A stretch of DNA of 64,000 bases from UBA1402 sp964488495 (GTDB taxonomy: Bacteria > Bacteroidota > Bacteroidia > Bacteroidales > UBA1402): assembly GCA_964488495.1 (NCBI GenBank), contig CAZAUQ010000001.1, positions 1 through 64,000 of the forward strand. The letters are read 5' to 3'. How positions within the stretch are numbered: position 1 is the stretch's first letter; every line of letters starts with the position of its first letter. The translations under genes were made by a program, and so were the position numbers. Shown one piece after another: positions 7,594 to 18,180 of this stretch. The notes under the pieces were generated by a model, which was not told the origin of the DNA, did no database searches, and was given only the letters and a program-made list of their open reading frames with translations.

Positions 7594-8910
7594 ATGAACT
7601 ATTACAGCACCAACAAAAAAGCCCCCATGGCCTCTTTGCAAGAGGCAGTCGTCAGGGGCCTGGCTCCCGACCGGGGCTTGTATATGCCCGAACGCATCAA
7701 TCCCTTGCCGGCATCCTTTTTTGAGGAGCTTCCAGGCCTGAGTTTTCAGGAAATGTCCTACCGGGTGGCAGCGGCTTTCTTTGGAGAAGATCTTCCTGAA
7801 AATACGCTGCGGGAGATTGTTTACGATACATTGAGTTTTGATACGCCCCTGGTCAGGATAGACGAACATATTTACAGCCTGGAATTGTTTCACGGCCCCA
7901 CGCTGGCTTTCAAGGACGTGGGCGCCCGTTTTATGGCTCGTTTGCTGGGCTATTTTATTCGTCTTCAGGGACAGGATCAAGTCCATGTGTTGGTGGCCAC
8001 CTCGGGCGATACGGGCAGCGCCGTAGCCAACGGCTTTCTGGGGGTGGAGGGCATACAGGTGCATGTCTTGTATCCCAAAGGCCTGGTTAGTGAAATACAG
8101 GAAAAGCAGTTCACCACCCTGGGGCAAAACATCACGGCTCTCGAAATAGAGGGCAATTTTGACGATTGTCAGCGCCTGGTCAAGCATGCTTTTATGGATG
8201 CAGAACTGAACGAAAAATTAAATTTAACTTCGGCCAATTCCATCAATGTGGCTCGTTTTCTGCCTCAGGCTTTTTATTATTTCAATGCGTATGCTCAGTG
8301 GAAACGCTGCAAGGATTCCTCAGAGCTGGTCATTTGCGTACCCAGCGGCAATTTTGGAAACATTACGGCCGGTTTTTTTGCCCGGCGGCTGGGTTTGCCT
8401 GTCAAACGTTTTATTGCTTCGAACAACAGCAACGATGTCTTTTATGAATACCTGCAAAGCGGAAACTACCGGGCTCGCCCCTCGGTAGCCACTTTGGCCA
8501 ACGCCATGGACGTGGGTGATCCCAGCAATTTTGCCCGCATCCTCGATTTGTACGGGCATTCTCACCGGGCCATCACCGCCGAAATCAACGGCGCCCGTTA
8601 CGACGATCAACAAATTCGCGAAACCCTCTACCGTACTTATAAAGAAAAGAATTACCTGCTCGATCCCCACGGAGCCTGCGGTTACAGGGCTCTGGAAGAA
8701 GGACTGAGGCCGGGCGAAAGCGGTATCTTCCTCGAAACGGCCCATCCGGCCAAATTCAAGGACACGGTCGAGAGCATACTGGGCGAAGCAATTGTTGTGC
8801 CCGAACGCCTGCAGGCCTTTATGCAGGCCAATAAACAGAGCATTCCGCTAAGCGCAGCTTTTGATGATTTCAAAGCGTATTTGATGCAACAAAAAAAGCA
8901 TAATAAATAA
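7594..8910 (+). CDS. thrC: Threonine synthase
   Basis: PLP enzyme converting O-phosphohomoserine to threonine, the last step of the pathway. The PLP lysine is in GPTLAFKDVGARF, at about residue 106. The phosphate-binding segment TSGDTGSAVANGF is near 137-149. At 438 residues it is full length for the longer (E. coli-like) class. It follows the proposed homoserine kinase after 68 bases with no terminator or recognisable promoter, so it belongs to the thr operon controlled by the leader peptide. Confidence 0.96.
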   Translation: MNYYSTNKKAPMASLQEAVVRGLAPDRGLYMPERINPLPASFFEELPGLSFQEMSYRVAAAFFGEDLPENTLREIVYDTLSFDTPLVRIDEHIYSLELFHGPTLAFKDVGARFMARLLGYFIRLQGQDQVHVLVATSGDTGSAVANGFLGVEGIQVHVLYPKGLVSEIQEKQFTTLGQNITALEIEGNFDDCQRLVKHAFMDAELNEKLNLTSANSINVARFLPQAFYYFNAYAQWKRCKDSSELVICVPSGNFGNITAGFFARRLGLPVKRFIASNNSNDVFYEYLQSGNYRARPSVATLANAMDVGDPSNFARILDLYGHSHRAITAEINGARYDDQQIRETLYRTYKEKNYLLDPHGACGYRALEEGLRPGESGIFLETAHPAKFKDTVESILGEAIVVPERLQAFMQANKQSIPLSAAFDDFKAYLMQQKKHNK

Positions 8911-8978
8911 AAAAAGCACTACATTAGCAGCGCTGAATTTTAAGCTTTCAAAACAGAGGAAATTATTTTGTGAATACT

Positions 8979-11003
8979 ATGGAACAATCTGCAATGTATC
9001 GTCCTGAGAGTTCGAATCAGGGATTTAGGGAATTTACGCTGAGAGCCTTGCTTATAGGGTTGGTTCTGGCGGTAGTGCTGGGAGCAGCCAATGCTTATCT
9101 GGGCCTCAAGGCCGGCATGACGATAGCCGCTACCTATCCGGCTGCCGTAATCGGCATGGCGGTATTACGCTTTTTTAAAGGCAGCCTGCTGGAAGAAAAC
9201 TTTGCCCGTACGGTAGGATCTATCGGTGAATCGGTGGCTGCCGGGGCTATTTTTACCTTACCGGCCTTTTTTATTGCCGGTGTGTGGGGAGGCGAAGAAT
9301 TTTCTTCCTGGAGCAGTTATATGACGGCTTCGCTTATCCTTGTAACCGGCGGTGTGCTGGGAGTGCTTTTTGTGGCTCTCCTGCGTAGGGTGATGGTCGA
9401 AGACAAGGAATTACCCTTTCCCGAAAGTACCGCAGCAGCCGAAATACATAAAAGCGGTCGCAGCAGCACCGGTGATTCCAAATACCTGATCTGGGCCATG
9501 GTAGGAGGAGCCCTGGTAACGCTGGGATCGGCATTGCAGCTTTATGCCTCGAGTGCCAAGGCCTTTTTCAAGGTGGCGCTGGCCAAATTGACCAGCGGGC
9601 ACACGATTGAAGGAGGTTTTTATGCCGCCGCTCCCAATGTCAGCCCTGCCTTTTTGGGCGTGGGTTACATTATCGGCCCGAGGCTGGCCTCGCTCAACTT
9701 CAGCGGTTCGGTGATGGCCTGGGGCCTGATGGTACCGCTCTTGCTTGCTGTGTTTGGCCGTGACTTTGTGAACGGTTTTGCCGTGGACGGCATTGCTCCC
9801 GATTCTCAGGAAGCCTGGATGCTGGCCGCCAATACAGTATGGCAGTCGGTGGTGAGGATAGTGGCCATAGGGGGAATGTTGCTGGCCGCCATCTTTACGC
9901 TTTATCGTATGCGTTCAAGCCTGACCACCGGCCTGAAGCGTTCGGTGAAAGACTTGAAAAAAGCGGCTACCGAAAGCGGCGAAGAAGTAGTAAGGACCGA
10001 AAAAGACCTGAAAGCCTCCTGGGTGCTGGCAGGCATAGTGTTGGCCGCCATCGCAACTTTTTGCATTACTTATTTTATTTTCAATACATCAATTCTTGTT
10101 GCAGTGGTTGCTGCTACCATTATGATAGTGCTGGCCTTTTTCTTTTCGGCCGTTTCGGGCTATCTGGTTGGTTTGATAGGTTCAAGTAATAATCCCATCA
10201 GCGGCCTGACCATTACTGCCCTGGTGATTACCGCGCTGATTCTGGTGCTCTGCGGAGTAAACGAAAACACCGGAGGCGTAGCTGCCGTGCTTGGCGTGGC
10301 AGCCATTGTCTGTGTGGCTGCCGCAGTGGCAGGCGAAATGTTTCAGGATCTCAAGGCCGGGCATATCCTGGGTGGTACACCCTGGAAAATGCAGGTAGGC
10401 GACATCATCGGTGTGGTACTCTCGGGTTTTGTGATGTTCGGTGTGCTGATTATTCTTAACAACGCCGACATAGCCATGGGAGGTATGCAGGGTTACGCCG
10501 GAGGTTTTGGCAGTGAAGCGCTGCCGGCTCCCCAGGCCAGCCTGATGGCCATACTCTCCAACGCTGTGGTGGGTGGTTCAATGACCTGGATTTTGATTAT
10601 TGCCGGGATGTTGCTTTGCGTAGCCCTCATTTTGATGGGTGTAAAAAGCCCTATGCTGGTCTTTGTGGGTATGTATCTGCCTTTCCAGACGGTTTGTGCC
10701 ATTTTTGTAGGAGGACTGATAAAGGGCTTACTCGATATGCGTACAGCCAAATTGAATTATTCGCCGGTACAACTGGCCAAAGTAGAGAATACCGGAGTTT
10801 TGCTGGCTTCGGGCATGATAGCCGGCGAAGCTCTGATGGGACTGGTTATTGCCATCTTTGCCCTTTTCAATGTTTTCTTCTCGGAAATGTTGCCCGTAGA
10901 GCAACCCAGTTATTGGATTGGCCTGGTACTGATGCTGGCGATGGCCTATCTGATGATTATTTTGCCTCTGAAAAAAGCCGCCAAAACCAATGGCCAAAAA
11001 TAA
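8979..11003 (+). CDS. OPT-family transporter
   Basis: Large inner-membrane protein of the oligopeptide transporter family, with about 14-16 hydrophobic segments over roughly 674 residues. Typical features are NAYLGLKAGMTIAATYPAAV near the N terminus and a long hydrophilic loop around residues 310-345. Substrates in this family are peptides or metal-chelate complexes; the substrate here is unknown. The start is either ATG 8979 or GTG 8970. AGAGGA at 8955-8960 is better spaced for GTG, but GTG starts are rare in the group. Its last 14 bases overlap the PqqD-like gene. Confidence 0.9.
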   Translation: MEQSAMYRPESSNQGFREFTLRALLIGLVLAVVLGAANAYLGLKAGMTIAATYPAAVIGMAVLRFFKGSLLEENFARTVGSIGESVAAGAIFTLPAFFIAGVWGGEEFSSWSSYMTASLILVTGGVLGVLFVALLRRVMVEDKELPFPESTAAAEIHKSGRSSTGDSKYLIWAMVGGALVTLGSALQLYASSAKAFFKVALAKLTSGHTIEGGFYAAAPNVSPAFLGVGYIIGPRLASLNFSGSVMAWGLMVPLLLAVFGRDFVNGFAVDGIAPDSQEAWMLAANTVWQSVVRIVAIGGMLLAAIFTLYRMRSSLTTGLKRSVKDLKKAATESGEEVVRTEKDLKASWVLAGIVLAAIATFCITYFIFNTSILVAVVAATIMIVLAFFFSAVSGYLVGLIGSSNNPISGLTITALVITALILVLCGVNENTGGVAAVLGVAAIVCVAAAVAGEMFQDLKAGHILGGTPWKMQVGDIIGVVLSGFVMFGVLIILNNADIAMGGMQGYAGGFGSEALPAPQASLMAILSNAVVGGSMTWILIIAGMLLCVALILMGVKSPMLVFVGMYLPFQTVCAIFVGGLIKGLLDMRTAKLNYSPVQLAKVENTGVLLASGMIAGEALMGLVIAIFALFNVFFSEMLPVEQPSYWIGLVLMLAMAYLMIILPLKKAAKTNGQK

Positions 11004-11346
11004 AGCCCTCAACTTATTCGACCTGATACCCACATTGAGTGACAGAATACAGGTTGAAACAGGGGAAGACAAGCTCTTGCAGCTGGTCTTCCCCCGTTTC
11101 AGATCAGTCTGGCTGAATCGTCATCTCACTCCCCGGGGCAAATCGCCGGATATTCACATTAAGCTCGAGGAACATGGTTCGGCTGTTGTACAACTGATTG
11201 ACGGCCAACACAGTGTCAGGGATATTGCCCTGGCCCTGTCAGAGCATTTCGGGCAGGAACCGGGTTACGAACATCGGGTGGCCGTTTTCATTGAACATTT
11301 ACGCAGGGACGGCTACATTAGCCTAAAACAGCCTGCCGGGCATTAA
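10990..11346 (+). CDS. PqqD-like small protein
   Basis: A 118-residue protein whose C-terminal 80 residues resemble PqqD/RiPP-recognition-element folds (VVQLIDGQHSVRDIALALSEHFG, then HLRRDGYISL). PqqD domains bind precursor peptides or partner enzymes. The gene overlaps the end of the OPT transporter gene by 14 bases, so the two are coupled. No radical SAM enzyme, precursor peptide or other RiPP gene is nearby, and a role in pyrroloquinoline quinone synthesis is not suggested. It may act as a peptide- or protein-binding partner of the transporter; this is speculation from context. Confidence 0.75.
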   Translation: MAKNKALNLFDLIPTLSDRIQVETGEDKLLQLVFPRFRSVWLNRHLTPRGKSPDIHIKLEEHGSAVVQLIDGQHSVRDIALALSEHFGQEPGYEHRVAVFIEHLRRDGYISLKQPAGH

Positions 11347-11362
11347 TCTTGCAGCTTGCTCC

Positions 11363-11456
11363 TGTGTTGAACCCGTTTGTACCGATGTTGAATCCGTTTG
11401 CTTCGGTGTTGAACCGGTTTACCCCGATGTTGAACCGTTTTGCCCCCGATGTTGAA
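11363..11456. repeat. 21-base tandem minisatellite
   Basis: TGTTGAA recurs at 11365, 11386, 11407, 11428 and 11450, giving spacings of 21, 21, 21 and 22 bases. The unit approximates CCGATGTTGAACCGTTTGC, with several substitutions between copies. It fills the gap between the convergent PqqD-like gene and addB. The 21-base period keeps the frame open on both strands over most of its length, but neither has a supported start or RBS. Confidence 0.85.
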
Positions 11457-11486
11457 CAGATGGATTGTTCTGTCCGGTAAAGGAAA

Positions 11487-14400
11487 TCAGCTGCGCCTGC
11501 AGATATTTTTGAAATCACAATAGGAGCATCGATCAAGAACTTCGGTTTGATGGAAGCTTTGTGTCGGATCGAACAGTTCGTTGATGACATGTTGAAGTTC
11601 GGTTTCGAACGTTTCTTTGATTTCTCCGAAATCCTCCACTATGCCTTTTGATTTACCCTCGGAATTTTTGGGAAAATTCAATTTGATGTCTGAGGTATAA
11701 TCGGATTTCCCGGCCTGGTGAATATACAGCAGTTCCGGCTTAACTTTAGATTCGGGGTACTTGTCCTTGATGATGCCGGCGTAAAAAAAAGTCTGAAAGA
11801 CGTGTCCGTTGCGTTTTTTGTCCGATTCGAACAAGTTTATTTCAAAAGAAGCATCTTCGGTTTTGCCACCGGTTTTGTAATCACAGATGCGAATAGTCTC
11901 GTCTTTTTTATCCATACGGTCGATAATGCCTCCTATTCGCAGTTTCAGTTTTTTGTCCGGGGCAGGGCTGATTTCCAGATATTTTTCTACGGCAGTTTCC
12001 AGACCCAGCAAATCAAAGGGGGCGTATTTCTGGTCCAGTTTGAATAAGAATTTCAGGAACTGAACCAGTAGTTTACGCTGAATAAGTTGTTCTCCGTTTA
12101 AGGCCGGCAGGCTTTGTCCGTTTTTAAGACGGAAAAAGTCCTTAGCCATAAAATATTCCACTGTACGTTCCAGGCAGGCTTTGTCGGTGTATAAAGTTTG
12201 CAGGTCGGAAGCTTCTATTCTTCCGTTTAAGCGGCCGGCTGAAGAATCTGGCGCTTCCAAAGCCCGGTTGAAAGCCCGGATGTCTTCCATGTTTGCCAGT
12301 ATGTCTTCGTGGCTGTGATTACGTCCGTTTTTTTGTAAAATCAGGCCAACATAGAGGTATTGGGCGGCTGCATGAAAAATAGTGCCAAAACACTGGGGAT
12401 CCATTTGTTCGCTGAGTTCTTCTTCTTTTTTCAGCCCACGCAGGTATTGAAAATAAAACTTTAAACGGCAGTCTAAGTAGGTATTCAACATGCTGGGCGA
12501 GAGATAGCGCTTTTTGCTGTTTGCGTTCGGGGCGGCATGGTCGTACATGTCGTAAAGTTGCCGCATCAGCGCCGGAGTCTTGGTAATCAGAATGGGAGAG
12601 CTTTCGAGAGCTTTGATTCCTGAACTCAGATGCAGGATTTCGACAGGCAACCTGGTTTCGATAGCTATCTGCAACATAAAACGACTCATTTCGCCCCGGT
12701 CCAGGCCTTCGGTTGAGCTGTTGTATACCAGTGTGATGTTTTCGGCCCTTTGCAGAGCTCTGAAGAAATAATAGGCAGAGATGGCGTCCTGATGTTCGGG
12801 GCCGCTCAGATTGAAGGCCCGGCGTAGATTGTACGGAATAAACGAATTCTCTGCTCCGTTTTTGGGCACTTGTCCTTCGTTGACCGAAAGCATCAGGATA
12901 TTTTTGAAATCCAGACAACGGGTTTCGAGCAGCCCCATTATTTGCAAACCCCGAAGTGGTTCACCCGAAAAAGGCACACTGAGGTCAAGTACTTGCAGCA
13001 AGAGCTTTTTGTAGGTTTGCAGGTTGATTTCAAGCAGGTCTTTTTTCAGGAGAGCGTTCAGGCGCTGTACTTGGGTGTAGCTTTTGAACAGGGCTTCCTG
13101 GAACAAGGGCAAATAGATTTCGTTGTTTTCGTCCGAAAGTAGGTTTTGGTCTTCGCCGGCCTCGTTGCCTGAAGGGTTGTTGCTAGCCGGGTTGTTACTT
13201 GCCGCGTGGGTCTTGCTGTTTGTTTTTTCGGTCCCGTAGTTTACAGAGTCTTCCTCCTCATTTTCCGCGTCCGTATTATCTACGGCCTGACTCAGAAGAC
13301 TGAACAACTTAAGCAGCAATTCTCCCAGCTCATAAGGTTTTTGTACGGGGCTGAACAAGAGAGTTAATAGCTCATCTTGTTGTAATTCGCCGTATTCCGG
13401 GTAGAGGCGGTTTTTTGTACGCAGTTCTTTTTCGAGAGTTGCAGCTATGGGGCTGTTTTTTCGGATATAGGGATTTTGCAGCAAGGGTAATACGTAGCGT
13501 GAGCGGAAGTGTTTTTTGCCCTGGTTATCGCAATGTAAAAACAAAACCTGCCTGATTAAATTGTAGACGGCCGTTTGTTTGACCGGATAACCCATGGTGA
13601 CATTTAATTCCTCTACCTGCGAAGGTACGCATTGAAGCAGGCCGGGCAAGAGGTTTTCGTTACAAAGGATAATGGCGGTATCGCGGGCGGCAGACAGGGT
13701 TTCTGTTTCTTCTTGTGTTGTGCCTGCATTTTGTTCCATCCAGTGGCTGGCGTAATGCACCTGGGCATGTTCGGTGGAAGAGTCAATGAATTGAATTTTT
13801 TTGGCTGTTTGTTTCCAATTATCAAAACAGCTTTCGTACAGTTCGTTAGGAAATTGCCTGAGGTTCTCGCGGATAAAATGACCGGCTTCGTGCCCGGGAT
13901 TGTTAAGGTAATGGTGGTCGTAGTCCCAATAGAAGTGTGCTTTGCCGGCTTTCTGCAGCCTGCCGAACAGAAATTTTTCGCAAGCGCTCAAAGCGTTAAA
14001 ACCGACAAAAAGATAGGATTTGGCCTCAAATCCTTGCTTTTCGTCGAAATGTTCAACTACCCATCGTTGCAACATACCTTCGTAGGCCATATTCTTAGCC
14101 TTCAGCTCCTCCCGGAACTGAGTATAGATGTTGAACAATTGGTTCCAGAGGCGAATAAAGCGTTTTTTCAATTCGCTGCGATCTGTTTCGAAATGGGCAA
14201 AAAACCGCTGAATGGCTGCAGTCTGTTCGGGCGATAAATACTCAAAGTCATCGCTGTAGGCGGCCAGTTCGCTGATGTTGCGAAATAATTGCCTTGCGTC
14301 GGCCAGATTTTTGTCGATGTTATCAAAATCCTTGAGCAGCAGACTGCCCCAGGGATAAAAATCGTCGAAACTTTCTTTGTCGAGCCCCTGTTTTTGATAC

Positions 14401-14642
14401 ACTTTGAACAAAAGGCTGTTTTGCAAAAGAGGATCGCAGAGTTCCAGCGGGCAGTGTTGGCTGAAAAGATCGCTGATGTTGCTGAATTCCGGTGCCCAGA
14501 TGGCTTTGCCGGCTTGTTTGTAAAGTGCTTCTGCAAAAAACAATCTGGTCCTGTTGTTGGGGAACACGATACATAGTTCGTTCAGGCTGTCGGCATACTT
14601 GTTGTAGATGTCTTCGGCGCAATAGTGCAGAAATGTTTTCAT
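11487..14642 (-). CDS. addB: AddB-like PD-(D/E)XK nuclease subunit of an AddAB-type helicase-nuclease
   Basis: A 1051-residue partner of AddA in processing double-strand DNA ends for recombination. The C-terminal nuclease domain shows GGIIDRMD and RICDYKTGG (about residues 900-925). A cysteine in YLDCRLKFYFQY with CSYCDFKNIC at the C terminus would hold the structural iron-sulfur cluster seen in AddB nucleases. The N-terminal helicase-like part has VFPNNRTRLFF where a Walker A would be, so ATP binding is probably lost, as in several AddB proteins. The chosen ATG (cat at 14640-14642) overlaps the addA stop as ATGA. An in-frame ATG 18 codons upstream lies inside addA and is unlikely. Confidence 0.88.
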   Translation of the reverse strand: MKTFLHYCAEDIYNKYADSLNELCIVFPNNRTRLFFAEALYKQAGKAIWAPEFSNISDLFSQHCPLELCDPLLQNSLLFKVYQKQGLDKESFDDFYPWGSLLLKDFDNIDKNLADARQLFRNISELAAYSDDFEYLSPEQTAAIQRFFAHFETDRSELKKRFIRLWNQLFNIYTQFREELKAKNMAYEGMLQRWVVEHFDEKQGFEAKSYLFVGFNALSACEKFLFGRLQKAGKAHFYWDYDHHYLNNPGHEAGHFIRENLRQFPNELYESCFDNWKQTAKKIQFIDSSTEHAQVHYASHWMEQNAGTTQEETETLSAARDTAIILCNENLLPGLLQCVPSQVEELNVTMGYPVKQTAVYNLIRQVLFLHCDNQGKKHFRSRYVLPLLQNPYIRKNSPIAATLEKELRTKNRLYPEYGELQQDELLTLLFSPVQKPYELGELLLKLFSLLSQAVDNTDAENEEEDSVNYGTEKTNSKTHAASNNPASNNPSGNEAGEDQNLLSDENNEIYLPLFQEALFKSYTQVQRLNALLKKDLLEINLQTYKKLLLQVLDLSVPFSGEPLRGLQIMGLLETRCLDFKNILMLSVNEGQVPKNGAENSFIPYNLRRAFNLSGPEHQDAISAYYFFRALQRAENITLVYNSSTEGLDRGEMSRFMLQIAIETRLPVEILHLSSGIKALESSPILITKTPALMRQLYDMYDHAAPNANSKKRYLSPSMLNTYLDCRLKFYFQYLRGLKKEEELSEQMDPQCFGTIFHAAAQYLYVGLILQKNGRNHSHEDILANMEDIRAFNRALEAPDSSAGRLNGRIEASDLQTLYTDKACLERTVEYFMAKDFFRLKNGQSLPALNGEQLIQRKLLVQFLKFLFKLDQKYAPFDLLGLETAVEKYLEISPAPDKKLKLRIGGIIDRMDKKDETIRICDYKTGGKTEDASFEINLFESDKKRNGHVFQTFFYAGIIKDKYPESKVKPELLYIHQAGKSDYTSDIKLNFPKNSEGKSKGIVEDFGEIKETFETELQHVINELFDPTQSFHQTEVLDRCSYCDFKNICRRS

Positions 14643-17600
14643 GGCATTACCTCCCCGGCTTCTACTTGTTCCACTTGTTGATCGTCGACATACCATAAAT
14701 AACCTTCTACTTTTTTGTGTCCCATCTGGTGTAAAAGTTGCATATATTGAGCCACTTGCCTGCGGTATTTTGGCATGGCTTTACCGAATTTGAAATCGAT
14801 TACCAGCACTTTGTCTTGTTGTCGGATAACTCTGTCCGGACGTTTCTCGCGCAATTTATCGGTAGCGTCCCGGTATAAAATTACGCATTCATTGTACAGA
14901 CGGTAGTTGTCGGAATACCATTCTTTTACCTGCGGATGTTCCAGGGCTGCCTGAGTATAGCGCAGCAGTTCGTCCTGCTCTTCTTCGCGCAACAAACCTT
15001 CGTTCAGCAACGAGCGTACGGCGGCCGGGGCATCAGCCTTCTTTCTGATACGTGAAAACAATTTATGCAGGAGTTTGCCCCGGTCAATATAACTGTTGTG
15101 AAATTCGCCCCTGCTGCCCTCCAACACAAAATCGCGCGAAGGATTGGATTGCCGGAATCCGGTTTTGCGGGGGAAGCTTCTGTATTCAACCGCAAAATCC
15201 TGTTCAGTCCTTAAGTTCTTGCTTTCGTTTGCATCGGTATAGATGCTGCCGTATTCAAACAGGAACTCAACGGCCTTTGTATTATTTTGTTTTTCTTCAA
15301 GGTTTTCACTTTTTCCTGTACTTTCATTTTCTTCCTGCTCATAAATACCCGGATTACCTTCAGCCTGATTTATTGGTGTAAAGCAGGACGAAAATAAAGG
15401 ATGTGCAGGATCAGACAACACTTTGTAAATCAATTGGGCTACTGTTTTAATGTCCTGATTTTTCTCCGAATCCTTTTTGTCGGGCTTAGGGGCTTTGCTT
15501 AAGATCACTAAATTCTTTTCTGCGCGCGTAAAAGCCACGTACAGCAAGTTAAGGTTGTCAACGAATTGTTGTATGCATTCTTCCTGGTAATCTTCCTTGA
15601 ATATGGTTGTATTCATAAGTTGTTGAAAATTAACGGGAATTAAAGGCAATGCTGCGAAAGGTTGCAGGTTGGTATGACACCAGAGCAGGTTGCGAGTGTC
15701 GCCTTCGGTTGACCAATCGCAAAAAGCGACAATAACGCTGTGGTATTGAAGGCCTTTGGCTGTGTGGATACTAATGATACGAATACCGTTCACGCTGGAG
15801 GCACGGGGCAATTTTGTACTGCTGAGGTGTTCGTCCCAATAGCGCAGGAAGCTGCTCAGGTCGGAGGTGTTTTTTTCGAGAAATTCCTGCAGTTTATCCA
15901 TAAAACAAAAAAGGTAGCTCTCCTGAGCCGGTATCTTACTGAGATCGAAAAGGCGTATAAGCAAGTCGGCCAGTTCAAACAGGGGAATATGAATCAATCC
16001 GCTCAACTGTGACTCGAAGCTTGCCGGTAAATCTTCCTGAAAGGCCTCCGATTGTTTGCTGTAGGTTTTGAAAATACGACTCCGGCATTGTAAGAGTTCT
16101 GCCCTGGCCAGCTTGTCGTCGGGATTGGCCAGCATTTTAAAGGCAGCAATCAGCAATTGTACTGCCGGTGAGGCATCCAGACGAAAAGCCTCGTCCGATA
16201 CTATGGTGTAGCAATAGGGGCTGTCCGGATTTTTCAACTGATATTGAGCAAAGTAAGTGGCAATTTTGGGAATGTGTTTCTTGTAGCGTATTAATATGCA
16301 AATCTGCTCTGGTTTAATTCCTTGCTCCTGAAGGTATTCTGAGTGTTTGACCACTTGTTCCAGGCAGGCTTGGTAATAATTATCATCGTCCTTGATAAAA
16401 AGGCTTTTCACCCAGCCTTTTTCCTGATTTCGTGGGCTTTGTTGCTCTATTTCTTTGTAGGCTTGTGCAAGATCGGGGCAGTTTATTTCGAGTTTTTGTT
16501 CCAAAGAAGCTGTGGAAAGCAGGCTGGCCTGTTTAAAAAGGGCATTGTTGAATTGTACTATGCGTTGTTNNNNNNNNNNNNNNNNNNNNNNNNNNNNNNN
16601 NNNNNNNNNNNNNNNNNNNNNNNNNNNNNNNNNNNNNNNNNNNNNNNNNNNNNNNNNNNNNNNNNNNNNGAAAGCAGGCTGGCCTGTTTAAAAAGGGCAT
16701 TGTTGAATTGTACTATGCGTTGTTCACTGCGAAAATTACTGCTCAATGTATTAAATTGCAGAGTTGTTTCGGACAATTCCTGCTCTAAATTGCCAAGTAT
16801 TCGCCAGTCGCTGTTGCGCCAGCGATAGATGGCTTGTTTTTCGTCTCCTACCAGCAGGCTGTCGTAGTTTTTGGACAGGCCTTCGAAAATCAGGGGTTTA
16901 AAGTTGGACCATTGTATGCGCGAGGTGTCTTGAAACTCATCTATCATGATGTGTTGCAACTCAGTACCCGCTTTTTCGTAAATAAAAGAGGTATCGCTGT
17001 CGCTGATGAGGGTCTTTAACAGGACAGCTGTGTCTGATAGTAGAAAGCGATTTTGCTCGCGGTTGATGGCTCTGACTTCTTTAGCAATATCGGTGAGCAG
17101 CCCGATTTTGTAGATGTGTTTTAGGCTGAGGTCGCAGGAATGAAAGATCGAAAAGAGTCTGGGGCGTTCTGTCTCGCATTCTTTCAAATAGGGCATTAGG
17201 GTTATTTCGACCAGGTTTATAATTTCTTCTCGCTGAGGATGTTTGGCCGTGACCCATTTTTCGGGATCAATCAGAGCTTTCTGAACAGTGGCATTTAAAA
17301 TGTCTGTTTTGAAATTTTCGTTGCTCAGTTTTAAAAAATAGTTGGCCACACCATTTTTTTTACCGGAAAAATCATCAATAGTCAGGCTGTGTTGTTCAAG
17401 GAGCTCAAAGAAATGCTGTCCCATTTCTTTGAGTTTCTCATCCGCGTTGGTTTTGAGTGCATAGAGTTGCCTGCGATAGTCGTTTAAGAATGACTTATCC
17501 GAAAGCAACTGTTTGAGCTCATTTTCTCTGGATTGAAAAGATTCAGAAAAAATGGTCTCTCCAAATTTTTTAAGGGCAGAAGCGACTCTGCGATCGCGCC

Positions 17601-18117
17601 CTTCGAGCAGATTTTCTTCTATGTAATCTTGTATCCATTCCAGCAGTTCCTTGTTATCACCTGCTTTTTCTATCATCAGGTCTACGGCTTCTTCCAGAAT
17701 TTCATCTTTTTCCAGCTCAATGTTCATAGAAGTGCCCAGACCCAATTCCCTGGCCAGGTTGCGCAGGATGCTCTGAAAAAAACTGTCGATGGTTTCTACT
17801 CTGAAGCGACTGAAGTCGTGCAGTAATAAGCTCAAGGCTTGTTCTGCCCGGATAGCAATGGTCTGCCGTGGCAGGCCTGTTTCCTGTTCCAGGGTTTTCA
17901 GCACTACATTCTCTTTTTCGATGCGGGGGTCCGAAAGCAGTTGCAGGTAATTGAGTATGCGCTGCTTCATTTCGTTCGTAGCTTTGTTAGTAAAAGTCAC
18001 AGCCAGAATGTGCCGGTAGGATTCGGGATTATTAATTAAAAGTTTAATGTATTCCACCGACAGACGCCAGGTTTTTCCTGAGCCGGCAGAGGCTTTGTAA
18101 ATGTTAATCCGCGCCAT
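14639..18117 (-). CDS. addA: AddA-like UvrD-family helicase-nuclease, interrupted only by an assembly gap
   Basis: ATP-dependent DNA helicase with a C-terminal nuclease, partner of AddB. Visible motifs are Walker A ASAGSGKT (residues 9-16), DEFQDT, VGDEKQAIYRWRNSDW, ISIHTAKGLQYHS, LYVAFTRAEKNLVIL and the nuclease VLVIDFKFG near the C terminus. A 100-N gap (16570-16669) falls inside. Its flanks are identical for 55 bases; collapsing them gives one continuous 1107-residue frame with no stop. The start is the ATG read from 18115-18117, just before the Walker A. An upstream in-frame ATG at 18237 would overlap the predicted promoter and the GH3 start region. The stop overlaps addB. Confidence 0.9.
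16570..16669. other. Assembly gap (100 N)
   Basis: Exactly 100 N, a conventional gap of unknown length. The 55 bases to the left (16515-16569) equal the 55 bases to the right (16670-16724), which indicates two overlapping contig ends that were not merged. No sequence is likely to be missing. Confidence 0.95.
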
Positions 18118-18180
18118 TTGCTGTTTTCTATTACTAATCTCCCCTCGGAGAAAGAAATTCAGAGAAGAATTCTTATGTGC

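Noticed and set aside
11318..11590. A 90-codon minus-strand frame with repeated RFN/GFN heptads over the minisatellite
   Set aside because: It overlaps the ends of two convergent genes, and its repeats follow from the 21-base DNA period. There is no promoter, RBS or recognisable family.
16343..16828. A plus-strand frame spanning the N gap
   Set aside because: It is antisense to addA, and about 34 of its codons are N. It disappears when the duplicated flanks are collapsed.
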